Of a stretch of 64,000 nucleotides of DNA, positions 56,713 to 64,000 are shown piece by piece. The translations under genes were made by a program, and so were the position numbers. The notes under the pieces were generated by a model. The model had not been told where the DNA came from and made no database searches. It worked only from the letters and a program-made list of their open reading frames with translations. Source of the DNA: Latilactobacillus fragifolii (GTDB lineage Bacteria; Bacillota; Bacilli; Lactobacillales; Lactobacillaceae); the NCBI RefSeq assembly GCF_905332535.1, contig NZ_CAJOCF010000002.1, forward strand, positions 124,001 to 188,000, written 5' to 3'. Every line of letters begins with the position of its first letter. The first letter of the stretch is position 1.

Positions 56713-57147
56713 TTATCTTACTACCAATACCGGGATTGGTGCGTATTTTGCCATGTAAGCGGCCTGGCTACCAAAGTATTTGGCGACACCTGTCTGGGAT
56801 TTTGAACCAACAATTAATAAGTCGGGTTTAACCTTGGGAATCACATCTTCGATAATTGCTTCGCCTGGTTCACCTTCTGCGATTACTGTTGACACGTGAC
56901 TCACGCCCCGAGCATAAGCTTGATCTTGATATTCGCGTAAGTGTTTTTCCAGGTCTTCATATTGACCGTGGACAAAATCCTTGTTTAATGCTTGATAAAC
57001 ATTCATTTCATCGTTTTCCAATACTGAAACAACCACTAATTCTAAATCCTCGCGTTTAGCCCGTTCAATCGCATAATCAAATGCTAATAACGCATCCGCT
57101 GAATCATCGACGCCGACTAAAATCCGCTTAATTTCTAAAACTGACAT
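56713..57147 (-). CDS. Universal stress protein (UspA family)
   Basis: Nucleotide-binding protein of 144 residues. Start strand ILVGVDDSADALLAFDYA and the ATP-binding motif VGSKSQTGVAKYFGSQA near 118-134 (G-x2-G-x9-G-S/T pattern) followed by PVLVVR. ATG 57147 has GGAGGTTGAG upstream. It follows mntH copy 2 by 15 bases with no terminator, so the two are co-transcribed and probably both controlled by manganese. Confidence 0.92.
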   Translation of the reverse strand: MSVLEIKRILVGVDDSADALLAFDYAIERAKREDLELVVVSVLENDEMNVYQALNKDFVHGQYEDLEKHLREYQDQAYARGVSHVSTVIAEGEPGEAIIEDVIPKVKPDLLIVGSKSQTGVAKYFGSQAAYMAKYAPIPVLVVR

Positions 57148-57162
57148 GTACTCAACCTCCAA

Positions 57163-58731
57163 TTAATTTTCAGTTGCTAATTGCTGTTCAAACCGCTTAT
57201 TACCTTTATACAATTCAATAATCATCCAAACTAATAATGCCATCACACCGGCAATCAATCCATAGGCAATGTGGTCAGCTGTAGCCAATTGTGCAGCGCT
57301 TGCGTGATCACCATAGAAAGCTTCGATTTGTCCAGGCAACCCCATCATATTTAAATAGGTCAAGCCGATGACGGATAACCAACCTAAGCTTTTAATCAAC
57401 CAACTGTTTTTGAAGCGATCGCCCATTTCAACCCGGCTATCGGTAAACATCAATAGTGGCAACATTGAAAATGGTAAGGCAAACGCTAGAAAAACTTGGG
57501 AGTTATTCATCAAGGTATTGAGCGCCTCGTGTTCTTCCAAGGCCGGTTTATTGCTAGTCATCATGACACAGATTAATACGGGAATCACTGACAATAAACG
57601 TGTTACCAAGCGCCGTAACCACAGTGGCATTCTCAAATGAATGAACCCTTCCATGATGACTTGACCAGTTAATGTCCCAGTAATCGTCGAATTTTGTCCA
57701 GAAGCAAGTAATGCAACGGCAAATAATGTTGATAAGATCCCAGTCCGGGCAACACTCGCAAGAATCCCATTACTCATTGTCGAGGTATCTGACAAGGCTT
57801 CAAATAACCCGAAGAATGATGGGTCTTTCACTGCTCCTGTTTTGAAAACCGCAACTCCCATGATTAATAACAAAGCATTAACGAAAAATGCCATTGTAAG
57901 TTGGATGTTCGAATCCCAAGTAGCAAAACGCACCGTTTGTGCAACTTGCGCTTCGTTGTGACGATCAATCTTCCGCGTTTGCGAAATTGCAGAATGCAGA
58001 TATAGATTATGCGGCATGACAGTTGCCCCAATAATTCCTAACGCACCGGTCAATGGTGTTAAACCGCCAACCGCTGGACCAGTAGCAAAGGTCTTAGCAG
58101 TGGGCACTAACCCAATAATAACCCCTGACCAATCAGGATTCGATAGCGCTACTTCGTAAGCGAAAACCACAAAAATCACGACAATTAATGCGACAACAAT
58201 TGCTTCAATCTTACGAAAACCAATTTTCGTTAACAGTAATAATAGCATGACATCTAAAATGGTAATGAACACGGCAATCAACAGTGGAATCTTAAATAAT
58301 AAATACAATGCAATTGCCGCCCCAATAACTTCGGCAATATCAGTCGCCATAATCGCTAATTCTGTCAAAAGCCACAAGACAATGCCCAATGGTTTACTTG
58401 TTCTTGCGCGAATTGCTTGCGCTAAATCCATTTGAGTTACAATGCCTAGTTTAGCCGCCATATATTGTAATAACATCGCGATTAAACTAGACACCAAAAT
58501 CACGGACATTAACAGATATTGGAAACTCTGTCCACCAGTAATCGATGTTGACCAATTCCCTGGATCCATATAGCCCACTGCCACCAACGCACCTGGTCCT
58601 GAATACGCTAGTAGCATCTTCCAAAAGCCTTTGCCCTCTGGCACTTCGACCGTTCCGTTAATTTCTTCAAGTGATGGGCCGTTGGCATATTCAACCAGTT
58701 TGTGCTTCTTGCCCTTTTCTTGTTGAGTCAT
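57163..58731 (-). CDS. mntH: Nramp divalent metal (Mn2+) importer, copy 2
   Basis: Manganese transporter of 522 residues, longer than copy 1 by a C-terminal extension with an extra hydrophobic helix (AYGLIAGVMALLVWMIIELYK). Metal-binding MDPGNW and [10 protein letters not shown] are intact, as is [21 protein letters not shown]. The N-terminal NGPSLEEINGTVEVPEGKGF parallels copy 1, so the two are paralogues. ATG 58731 has GAGGAG upstream. First gene of an operon with usp. A palindrome at 58808-58829 is the likely MntR site. Confidence 0.93.
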   Translation of the reverse strand: MTQQEKGKKHKLVEYANGPSLEEINGTVEVPEGKGFWKMLLAYSGPGALVAVGYMDPGNWSTSITGGQSFQYLLMSVILVSSLIAMLLQYMAAKLGIVTQMDLAQAIRARTSKPLGIVLWLLTELAIMATDIAEVIGAAIALYLLFKIPLLIAVFITILDVMLLLLLTKIGFRKIEAIVVALIVVIFVVFAYEVALSNPDWSGVIIGLVPTAKTFATGPAVGGLTPLTGALGIIGATVMPHNLYLHSAISQTRKIDRHNEAQVAQTVRFATWDSNIQLTMAFFVNALLLIMGVAVFKTGAVKDPSFFGLFEALSDTSTMSNGILASVARTGILSTLFAVALLASGQNSTITGTLTGQVIMEGFIHLRMPLWLRRLVTRLLSVIPVLICVMMTSNKPALEEHEALNTLMNNSQVFLAFALPFSMLPLLMFTDSRVEMGDRFKNSWLIKSLGWLSVIGLTYLNMMGLPGQIEAFYGDHASAAQLATADHIAYGLIAGVMALLVWMIIELYKGNKRFEQQLATEN

Positions 58732-58807
58732 TATCCTCACTCCTCGTTTTGATCTTGATAACAGTTTTATTGTACGCCGTTTTAACGAAATGTAAATAAA
58801 AAGTTAG

Positions 58808-58829
58808 GCTATGCTAACTTTTTTTATTT
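58808..58829. promoter_or_regulatory. Candidate MntR operator of mntH copy 2
   Basis: AAAGTTAG and CTAACTTT as perfect 8-bp arms around a 6-base centre, about 80 bases before the start codon. The left half AAAGTTAGG-N5-CTAA is shared with the site before mntH copy 1. Confidence 0.65.
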
Positions 58830-59052
58830 AAATAAAAAACTTTATTGTTCATGATGGCGCATTTTAAATTCCTCTCTGTTCAAAAGTGAATATCGTCCAT
58901 AGCACAATTCATTTTCAAAGCGTTGTATCCAGTAGTATTAAGTTATAGTTCTTATAATTGTGTAAAAGCTTCCGCTCATGTAAACTGTCATTGAAGGAAT
59001 CAAATAAATTTAAGCTACAGGCTAATATTAATGATTAAGGAGTTGAGGTTGT
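58830..59052. other. Divergent region between mntH copy 2 and the TspO gene
   Basis: Non-coding and AT-rich; must hold the TspO-gene promoter. No recognised motif besides the MntR-like palindrome at its left edge. Confidence 0.4.
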
Positions 59053-59535
59053 ATGGCTAATAAGCGTACCAAACACACGCTACTAACATTATTAGGTTTC
59101 ATTGTAATTATCGAAGGAATCGGGGGGTTATCTAGCTTATTTGCTGGTGATATCAAAGGTATTTATAATGGCCTGTCACTTCCGCCCCTTGCACCGCCGG
59201 CTTATATTTTTGGGATTGTGTGGCCGCTGTTATACGCAATGATTGCGATCGCTGGTTATTTAATTTATCAAGAGCTGCTTCCCAAAAAAGTTAAGTCAGT
59301 AACCATCATTCTTTATATTACACAGTTAATCCTAAATTTCGTATGGAGTATTATCTTTTTCCAAGGATATTACTGGATCGGATTGGTGATTATATTATTA
59401 CTGGATATCGTCGTCGTTTTTTGCATTAAAAACTGCTTTGCTCTGAATAAATTAGCGGGAATCTTACTGGTTCCCTACCTAGTATGGCTTATATTTGCAA
59501 CTTATTTGACGGTAGCAGTAGCAATCCTTAATTAA
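59053..59535 (+). CDS. TspO/MBR-family protein
   Basis: Membrane protein of 160 residues with five helices. The TspO signature IYNGLSLPPLAPPAYIFGIVWPLLYAMIAIAGYLIY occupies about 38-73 with the conserved Pro and Trp residues. Binds tetrapyrroles in other bacteria; role in a heme-scavenging lactobacillus is unknown. AAGGAGTTGAGG precedes ATG. Single gene with a bidirectional terminator after it. Confidence 0.9.
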   Translation: MANKRTKHTLLTLLGFIVIIEGIGGLSSLFAGDIKGIYNGLSLPPLAPPAYIFGIVWPLLYAMIAIAGYLIYQELLPKKVKSVTIILYITQLILNFVWSIIFFQGYYWIGLVIILLLDIVVVFCIKNCFALNKLAGILLVPYLVWLIFATYLTVAVAILN

Positions 59536-59620
59536 CCGTTACTAAAAGTTTGATTCTAAATCATTTTTGCCAATTTCAGATCATCGAAATAACCAGTTAT
59601 TCAATAGCATTATCGTAGAA

Positions 59621-59654
59621 AAAGCGCCGTCGAAATTATTCTCGACGGCGCTTT
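59621..59654. terminator. Bidirectional terminator between the TspO and LysE-family genes
   Basis: AAAGCGCCGTCGA/TCGACGGCGCTTT perfect arms with A and T runs. Confidence 0.92.
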
Positions 59655-59725
59655 TTTATGCGTTTTAACTAGCCACTTTTTTCAATTAGCATACCAATTT
59701 CAGTGGCTAATTGACCTTACCTTTT

Positions 59726-60337
59726 CTACAGCAATACGACGCCCACCATAACTAATAAGCCAAGCCCGTACACAATGATGATGATTGCGCTCGCTAAATT
59801 GACACCCATCAAGAATTTTGGTGAGACTTTTTTCCGGAAAAGGCTAAAGACAATCGCGATGCCAAAGAACCAAGTCGCCGTTGCCGAAACGACGCCCACG
59901 ATAAACGGAATCGCTTCACTCCTGCTCATCCCACCACGCAATGCGCCTAACATTAACGTCCCATCAATTAAGGCTTGCGGATTCCCCCATACCGCAACAA
60001 ATGCTGTCAAAATAACCTTACCCAGTGGCATCGGTTCTAACGCCCCAAACGTCACGGTACTACGAGCACTTCTTAAAATGGTATACCCAATCCATAGAAT
60101 TAAAAGCCCGCCAATCCCCATGATGGCAAGCCGGATTGCATCATTTTGAACAATCAGTGCACCAATCCCATAAAACGCCACTAACGAGAAGAGCGCATCA
60201 AATAGCCAGATAAACAAACTATTGAACACCGCCCGCCGCGTTGTATTCGACAGGGCATTATTAAAAACAAAAATATTTTGCATCCCGATTGGTGCGACAA
60301 ACGCAAAGCCCATCAAGATTCCTTTTAAAAAGAACAT
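59726..60337 (-). CDS. LysE/ArgO-family amino acid exporter
   Basis: Exporter of 203 residues with six helices. The N-terminus GFAFVAPIGMQNIFVFNNAL near 11-30 has the conserved PIGMQN motif of LysE/ArgO proteins, and VWGNPQALIDGTLMLGAL near 115-132 carries the second conserved NP motif. Probable substrates are basic amino acids; the closest type appears to be ArgO/LysE rather than RhtB. AAGGAGGG before ATG. Monocistronic. Confidence 0.88.
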   Translation of the reverse strand: MFFLKGILMGFAFVAPIGMQNIFVFNNALSNTTRRAVFNSLFIWLFDALFSLVAFYGIGALIVQNDAIRLAIMGIGGLLILWIGYTILRSARSTVTFGALEPMPLGKVILTAFVAVWGNPQALIDGTLMLGALRGGMSRSEAIPFIVGVVSATATWFFGIAIVFSLFRKKVSPKFLMGVNLASAIIIIVYGLGLLVMVGVVLL

Positions 60338-60430
60338 CTGTTACCCTCCTTAGCAAGTTCCTTTCAGCGTAACATATCCCTGCTAAAGTTTCTTGTCTAG
60401 ATTAAATTTTAGAATGAGCATCGTCATTAA

Positions 60431-60463
60431 AAAAGCCCAGCAAAATAATCTTGCTGAGCTTTT
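60431..60463 (-). terminator. Terminator of the GDPD gene
   Basis: AAAAGCTCAGCAA/TTGCTGGGCTTTT hairpin and T run on the minus strand. Confidence 0.9.
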
Positions 60464-60466
60464 GCC

Positions 60467-62284
60467 TTAATTTTCTGCATCGCCATTAAAACCAGCGAGT
60501 TGATTGGCATAAATTGATAAACGCGTCGCATAACTAGGATGGTCATTATTTTCCTTAACCACTTCTTTAAGCGTCGCTAATTGATCGGTAATAATGCCAT
60601 CAACGCTAGTGAATAGCATGCGCTGCATCACATCCTCATCGTTGACCGTCCAAGCATACACCGTCTGCCCTTTACTGTGTGCTTGATCCACAAAAGTCGC
60701 GTTTAGTGTCGTGGCTTCCATCGTATAGCCGTTAGCTGGTGTTTGCGGAAATGTAATGTTATACGGCAAAATAAAACTAACAAACAGTTCGGGCGCTTTT
60801 TGTTTAATTTCCGCCACAATTGGATAACTTAATGAATGAATCCGACTATGATCCTTCAAAAGTCGTTTTTCGCACTTATCGATAAAATGTTGCACCATCT
60901 GCGGACTGTCTTCATTCGTCGTTTTAATTTCAACGAGCAGTTTTTGATGCTGTTTTTCAGCTGCTGCTAAATATTGATCAAAGCTGGCAACTTTGGCCGA
61001 ATGACCATTTTCACGGACAGTCAATGCCGTTAGTTCAGCAAGCGTCATATCATGGACATCGCGATCAACGCCCGCCAAGTGGTTTAAATTGTCGTCATGC
61101 ATCACGACAAATTGTTGATCCTTAGTTTCGTGCACATCCATTTCAACATAATCCGGTTTTTCCTGTGCCGTTTTTTCAAGTGCCGGAATCGTATTTTGTA
61201 CACCGTTACCATCGTCAACACCCCGATGCGAAATCAAAGCTGGCTGATCGTCCAACATACCTTCTAAATAGACGTAATTGTATAATGCCACGCTCCCAGC
61301 CACGGTGACAATTAAGCCGATGGTGACAATTTGACGAAGAATCGTCAACTTAGTCCGTTTTTTCACCTTTGCTTGGCGAACAACCGTCGCCATTGCGGGA
61401 ACTTCCCCATATTGGTTCAATACGACCTGTAAGACTAGTACCACCGTTAATGCCAGTAAAATCTGACTAACAATTTCGAGCATAAACAGATTCAAAATAG
61501 CTAAAAATAAAGCTTGATGGGGCAAATGTTGATCATAATACTCTTGGCTGATAAATAAAATCAACCGAAAGCCCACGCCAACAAGCACCACCGATGTTGT
61601 TAATACAGAACCCTTTAGGAAAATACGCCAAGCTTGATGTTGAGTGGCTTGCCAGCAGCGTTTAAGCGTGGTTCTTAATTTCGCCTTTGGATGCGCAATC
61701 GTTTCTGGTAAGAACGTGATTAAGCGAATCGAAAGCACTAACGCACTCACGTAGACCAAGATAATTGGCACCCAAATTTTGGGTGATGACCACATATCCT
61801 GAATAATAAACGCTGGCACGGTCACCTTTGATAATAGCACTGGTTTAAAGAGGACCTGTCCAAATGGTAAGATTAATAAGAAATACAGCAACCCAGCCAA
61901 CATCGTGGTTGGTCGTAAAGCGACTAATCCACGAACTGTTTCTGTAAAAATTGTCCAATACGTTTCTTGCGTTTGCTTTTGAATATGGCACATACTACGC
62001 AACAAAAACGTCATTTGCAGATAAACTGCCGCACAAATCAAGGCTAAAATAATTAATAAGCTAACCAGTAAAAGCGGATGGTGCAGCATCACCGGCCCTA
62101 TGTTGGTGTAGGTTAAATATGTTACACCATTGAACGCCATCAATCGTTCTACAAGCCACGTCAACAAAGGTGCCACCACACTACCAATCATTAAATTCGT
62201 ACCGACGAGCAGTAATAAATAGACACTCCAATGTTGGCTAAATAGCCGATAATTGGCCCTCAAAAAAGATATTAAACGGCGCAT
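60467..62284 (-). CDS. Membrane-anchored glycerophosphodiester phosphodiesterase
   Basis: Protein of 605 residues. The first 340 residues form a multi-helix membrane domain (GDPD membrane domain, about eight helices). The catalytic GDPD domain starts at ISHRGVDDGNGVQNT near 348 and includes YVEMDVHETKDQQFVVMHDD and LLVEIKT, with the acid-base histidines and metal-binding Glu/Asp intact. Likely cleaves glycerophosphodiesters or glycerol-phosphate polymers at the cell surface. ATG 62284 has GGGAGG upstream. Downstream of the MarR and small membrane protein genes, same direction. Confidence 0.9.
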   Translation of the reverse strand: MRRLISFLRANYRLFSQHWSVYLLLLVGTNLMIGSVVAPLLTWLVERLMAFNGVTYLTYTNIGPVMLHHPLLLVSLLIILALICAAVYLQMTFLLRSMCHIQKQTQETYWTIFTETVRGLVALRPTTMLAGLLYFLLILPFGQVLFKPVLLSKVTVPAFIIQDMWSSPKIWVPIILVYVSALVLSIRLITFLPETIAHPKAKLRTTLKRCWQATQHQAWRIFLKGSVLTTSVVLVGVGFRLILFISQEYYDQHLPHQALFLAILNLFMLEIVSQILLALTVVLVLQVVLNQYGEVPAMATVVRQAKVKKRTKLTILRQIVTIGLIVTVAGSVALYNYVYLEGMLDDQPALISHRGVDDGNGVQNTIPALEKTAQEKPDYVEMDVHETKDQQFVVMHDDNLNHLAGVDRDVHDMTLAELTALTVRENGHSAKVASFDQYLAAAEKQHQKLLVEIKTTNEDSPQMVQHFIDKCEKRLLKDHSRIHSLSYPIVAEIKQKAPELFVSFILPYNITFPQTPANGYTMEATTLNATFVDQAHSKGQTVYAWTVNDEDVMQRMLFTSVDGIITDQLATLKEVVKENNDHPSYATRLSIYANQLAGFNGDAEN

Positions 62285-62317
62285 AGGCAATCCTCCCAAA
62301 TTGTTACGTTAAAATAA

Positions 62318-62476
62318 TTAGTAAATCTTACTTTCCATTAGAATCATCACGACCCTGTCCAAAATTAAAAAACTGCCGGTCATAATGGTCACAATCATAT
62401 ACACCCCAATGAAATCATATCTGGCAAAAAGACAACAACCAATTAATAAAAAGGCTGTTCGTTTTTTCAAAGACAT
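62318..62476 (-). CDS. Small membrane protein, unknown
   Basis: A 52-residue product: basic start MSLKKRTAFLLIG and two hydrophobic segments (about 8-20 and 27-45). AAGGA lies eight bases before the ATG. It sits 33 bases before the GDPD gene in the same direction, which supports it as a real small gene; composition alone cannot prove coding. Confidence 0.45.
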   Translation of the reverse strand: MSLKKRTAFLLIGCCLFARYDFIGVYMIVTIMTGSFLILDRVVMILMESKIY

Positions 62477-62596
62477 GACCTTATTCCTTATCCGCAACAC
62501 GCTTAGTTTCTGGTTGATTCCTTCAGTATATCAAACTATGAATTTAATGTACGCCTTTAACGAATGGACGAACAAAACTGTTAGATGAACACAAAA

Positions 62597-62627
62597 AAAC
62601 GCAACCAACTAAGTGGTCGCGCTTTTT
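62597..62627 (-). terminator. Terminator of the MarR gene
   Basis: GCGCGACCA/TGGTTGCGT hairpin and seven T on the minus strand. Confidence 0.85.
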
Positions 62628-62636
62628 TGGGAATGG

Positions 62637-63041
62637 CTAATAGTTTAATTTGCCATTTATTTCTAGAATTTCATCAATATGCTTTGCATACCATTCTTCA
62701 TAGGCCTGACCGACGAGCTTTAATACTTCTCTACCTTTATCAGTGACCGCCAATGATACCCGTCGCTGATCGTCAGGTGTTCCAAATTCTTTGGTGATTA
62801 ACCCTTTGCGGTAAAGCGTGTTAATCTTACGTGACGTCTTAGGCGCGCCACCACCAATTTCCTTAGCGAGTTGGCCCGGTGTGATTGCTTGTTCTTCTTC
62901 GATTAACTTTAAGATTAAATGGCTGTCAAAACTGACACCATATTCTTCACCAATTTGATTAAGTTTGAATTGAATCGTTTTGATTGCATTGACCCAATCA
63001 ACAAATTCTGTTAAATCTTTCTTTGCATTATTTTCAGCCAT
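62637..63041 (-). CDS. MarR-family transcriptional regulator
   Basis: Protein of 134 residues with a central winged helix (HLILKLIEEEQAITPGQLAKEIGGGAPKTSRKINTLYRKGLI near 41-82, wing FGTPDDQRRVSLAVTDKG near 86-103). The GGGAPKTS recognition-helix region is unusual: glycines at the start. Ligand and targets unknown. TAGGAG precedes ATG. A large palindrome 53 bases upstream is a candidate autoregulatory site. Confidence 0.88.
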   Translation of the reverse strand: MAENNAKKDLTEFVDWVNAIKTIQFKLNQIGEEYGVSFDSHLILKLIEEEQAITPGQLAKEIGGGAPKTSRKINTLYRKGLITKEFGTPDDQRRVSLAVTDKGREVLKLVGQAYEEWYAKHIDEILEINGKLNY

Positions 63042-63093
63042 TTTTTATTCTCCTACTAAATTCTCATTACCATCATTTGTATAATCAGCATTT

Positions 63094-63151
63094 ACTTGAT
63101 AATAAACCAAATTATAATTTGCCAAAATTATAATAATAATTATTATCAAGT
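63094..63151. promoter_or_regulatory. Large palindrome upstream of the MarR gene
   Basis: Perfect 12-bp arms ACTTGATAATAA (63094-63105) and TTATTATCAAGT (63140-63151) flank a 34-base centre that itself contains AAATTATAATTT. Probable operator region of the MarR protein. Confidence 0.55.
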
Positions 63152-63353
63152 TTATCGCGCTATTGTCTTTTGTGCAAGGTATTGTCGCCAATATTTCATA
63201 AAAAGTAAATATTTTTTTAACCTACTACGTCAAGTGCGGTTTTCAGACGTGGTTTATTTAGAAATTACCAAAATTCATATTAATAAATACCCTTTTATGA
63301 CTAACGTCACGCAAAAGGGGATTCTAGTCTTAATTGCTATTTTATGCTATAAA
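63152..63353. other. Intergenic region between the MarR gene and the CHAP gene terminator
   Basis: About 200 bases; a plus-strand frame passes through, but without ribosome site or recognisable product. Nothing else seen. Confidence 0.35.
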
Positions 63354-63382
63354 AAAGGCCCGCATCTTAGATGCGAGCCTTT
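63354..63382 (-). terminator. Terminator of the CHAP-domain hydrolase gene
   Basis: AAAGGCTCGCATCT/AGATGCGGGCCTTT hairpin with T run on the minus strand. Confidence 0.9.
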
Positions 63383-63394
63383 AATCATTAATGT

Positions 63395-64000
63395 CTAGTT
63401 ATGAATATAAGTAAATGCCCCAGCATTTGAAATTGTTTGGGTGTTAGGACCAGCAGGGTTGCTGAAGCCCATCCCACCTTGGGTGATGGTAATTGTCCCC
63501 GCTGCGGCATCGTATGATTGAACATAAGCAACGTGACCATATGTCCCATCTGCTGCCCATGAACCTACCATTTGGCCACCAGCAAAGCTAACGATTGCGC
63601 CTGCTGCTGGTGTGTGATCAACACGGAAACCAGCGGCAGCGGCTGAAGCGCCCCATTGCGCGCCATTCCCCCAGTTATTACCAGCCCAAGGTGCAACGGA
63701 TTTAACATACCATGTACATTGACCCCATGCGTATGAATTACCAGCTGAATTACCAGCTACCATTCCGCTACCACCAAAAACAGATGTCCCTTTCTTATCT
63801 GATGGGTTATCAACTGATGTCAGTTTAGGGGTATCTTTTTTGGCGTTGTTGGCAGCCTCCGCAGCTTTTTTAGCGGCAGCGTCTGCTTCTTCTGTGCTTG
63901 CTTTGTCAAAGGCCGCTTGCAAAGCTGTTAACTGGTCTTTGTTTTCATTGATTTTTTGTGATAAAGCTGCTTGTTTTTGATCAGCTTCACTCTTCAATGA
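63395..64000 (-). CDS. CHAP-domain peptidoglycan hydrolase, C-terminal part
   Basis: Secreted cell-wall hydrolase; the frame is open through the window end, so the N-terminus and signal peptide are missing. Visible order: the end of a coiled coil (DQKQAALSQKINENKDQLTA), an Ala/Lys-rich linker, then a CHAP domain of about 115 residues with catalytic Cys in YAWGQCTWYVKS and His in YGHVAYVQSYD. The coiled coil plus CHAP layout is that of PcsB/Usp45/SagA-like proteins, which split daughter cells. It ends with its own terminator. Confidence 0.9.
   Translation of the reverse strand, partial: SLKSEADQKQAALSQKINENKDQLTALQAAFDKASTEEADAAAKKAAEAANNAKKDTPKLTSVDNPSDKKGTSVFGGSGMVAGNSAGNSYAWGQCTWYVKSVAPWAGNNWGNGAQWGASAAAAGFRVDHTPAAGAIVSFAGGQMVGSWAADGTYGHVAYVQSYDAAAGTITITQGGMGFSNPAGPNTQTISNAGAFTYIHN

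Noticed and set aside
63096-63398. A 100-codon plus-strand frame between the MarR and CHAP genes
   Set aside because: It begins inside the MarR promoter palindrome, crosses a terminator and has AT-driven composition (many Ile, Asn, Tyr).

Overview
The window looks like chromosomal DNA of a low-GC, homofermentative/facultatively heterofermentative lactic acid bacterium, most likely Latilactobacillus (the sakei/curvatus group). The evidence is the gene set: aminopeptidase C, phosphoketolase, a gluconate operon, an acetoin reductase, two Nramp manganese importers, PepF, and above all a D-aspartate ligase next to an aspartate racemase. That last pair fits a peptidoglycan with L-Lys-D-Asp cross-bridges. 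The species call is an inference from gene content; no rRNA or tRNA gene is present. Most genes lie on the minus strand and most transcription units end in clear intrinsic terminators. I see no prophage, CRISPR array, plasmid function or resistance island. The one mobile element is a 0.5 kb decayed IS3-family insertion.

Layout, 1-17.6 kb: the end of pepC; a dipeptidase remnant; a UbiA/MenA-type prenyltransferase; the opuA glycine betaine ABC operon; a YjeM-type amino acid permease; a small zinc-ribbon protein; a broken guanine-deaminase-like gene followed by an intact NCS2 purine permease; an MgtC-family protein; mntH copy 1; then gluconate genes gntZ-gntK-gntP diverging from an RpiR-type regulator; and an acetoin reductase with catabolite-repression sites.

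18-31 kb: gltX; phosphoketolase xpk with a GntR/UTRA regulator upstream; the IS remnant sitting in the loop of a terminator; then four aspartate genes in one orientation: aspS (behind a T-box), racD, the D-Asp ligase and aspD. A CNT nucleoside transporter and an LCP cell-wall protein follow.

32-46 kb: pepF; a zinc ABC transporter behind a Zur-like box; a Ser/Thr-rich lipoprotein; murE; a response regulator-histidine kinase-dacA operon; guaB; a tyrosine phosphatase; an MFS drug exporter preceded by a short leader ORF. Cell-wall synthesis is a repeated theme (racD, asl, murE, dacA, LCP, and the CHAP hydrolase at the end).

46-64 kb: rpsN (zinc-free type) with an unusually structured downstream RNA; a PadR regulator; a BCCT transporter with no normal start codon; a DUF2798-like protein; an aldo/keto reductase; a nucleoside hydrolase with a cre site in its promoter; a SemiSWEET; efp; an unknown membrane protein; a baeRF-like protein; a methyltransferase; a usp gene with mntH copy 2; TspO; a LysE exporter; a membrane-anchored GDPD; a MarR regulator with a large palindrome; and the 3' part of a CHAP-domain cell-wall hydrolase.

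Regulation readable from the sequence: a shared AAAGTTAGG-type operator before both mntH genes, a Zur-like box before the zinc transporter, cre sites before budC and the nucleoside hydrolase, a T-box before aspS, and candidate operators near gntZ, xpk and marR. No clearly new multi-gene system was found. The best leads are the IS-split terminator, the branched RNA after rpsN, the leader ORF of the exporter and the non-ATG BCCT gene.
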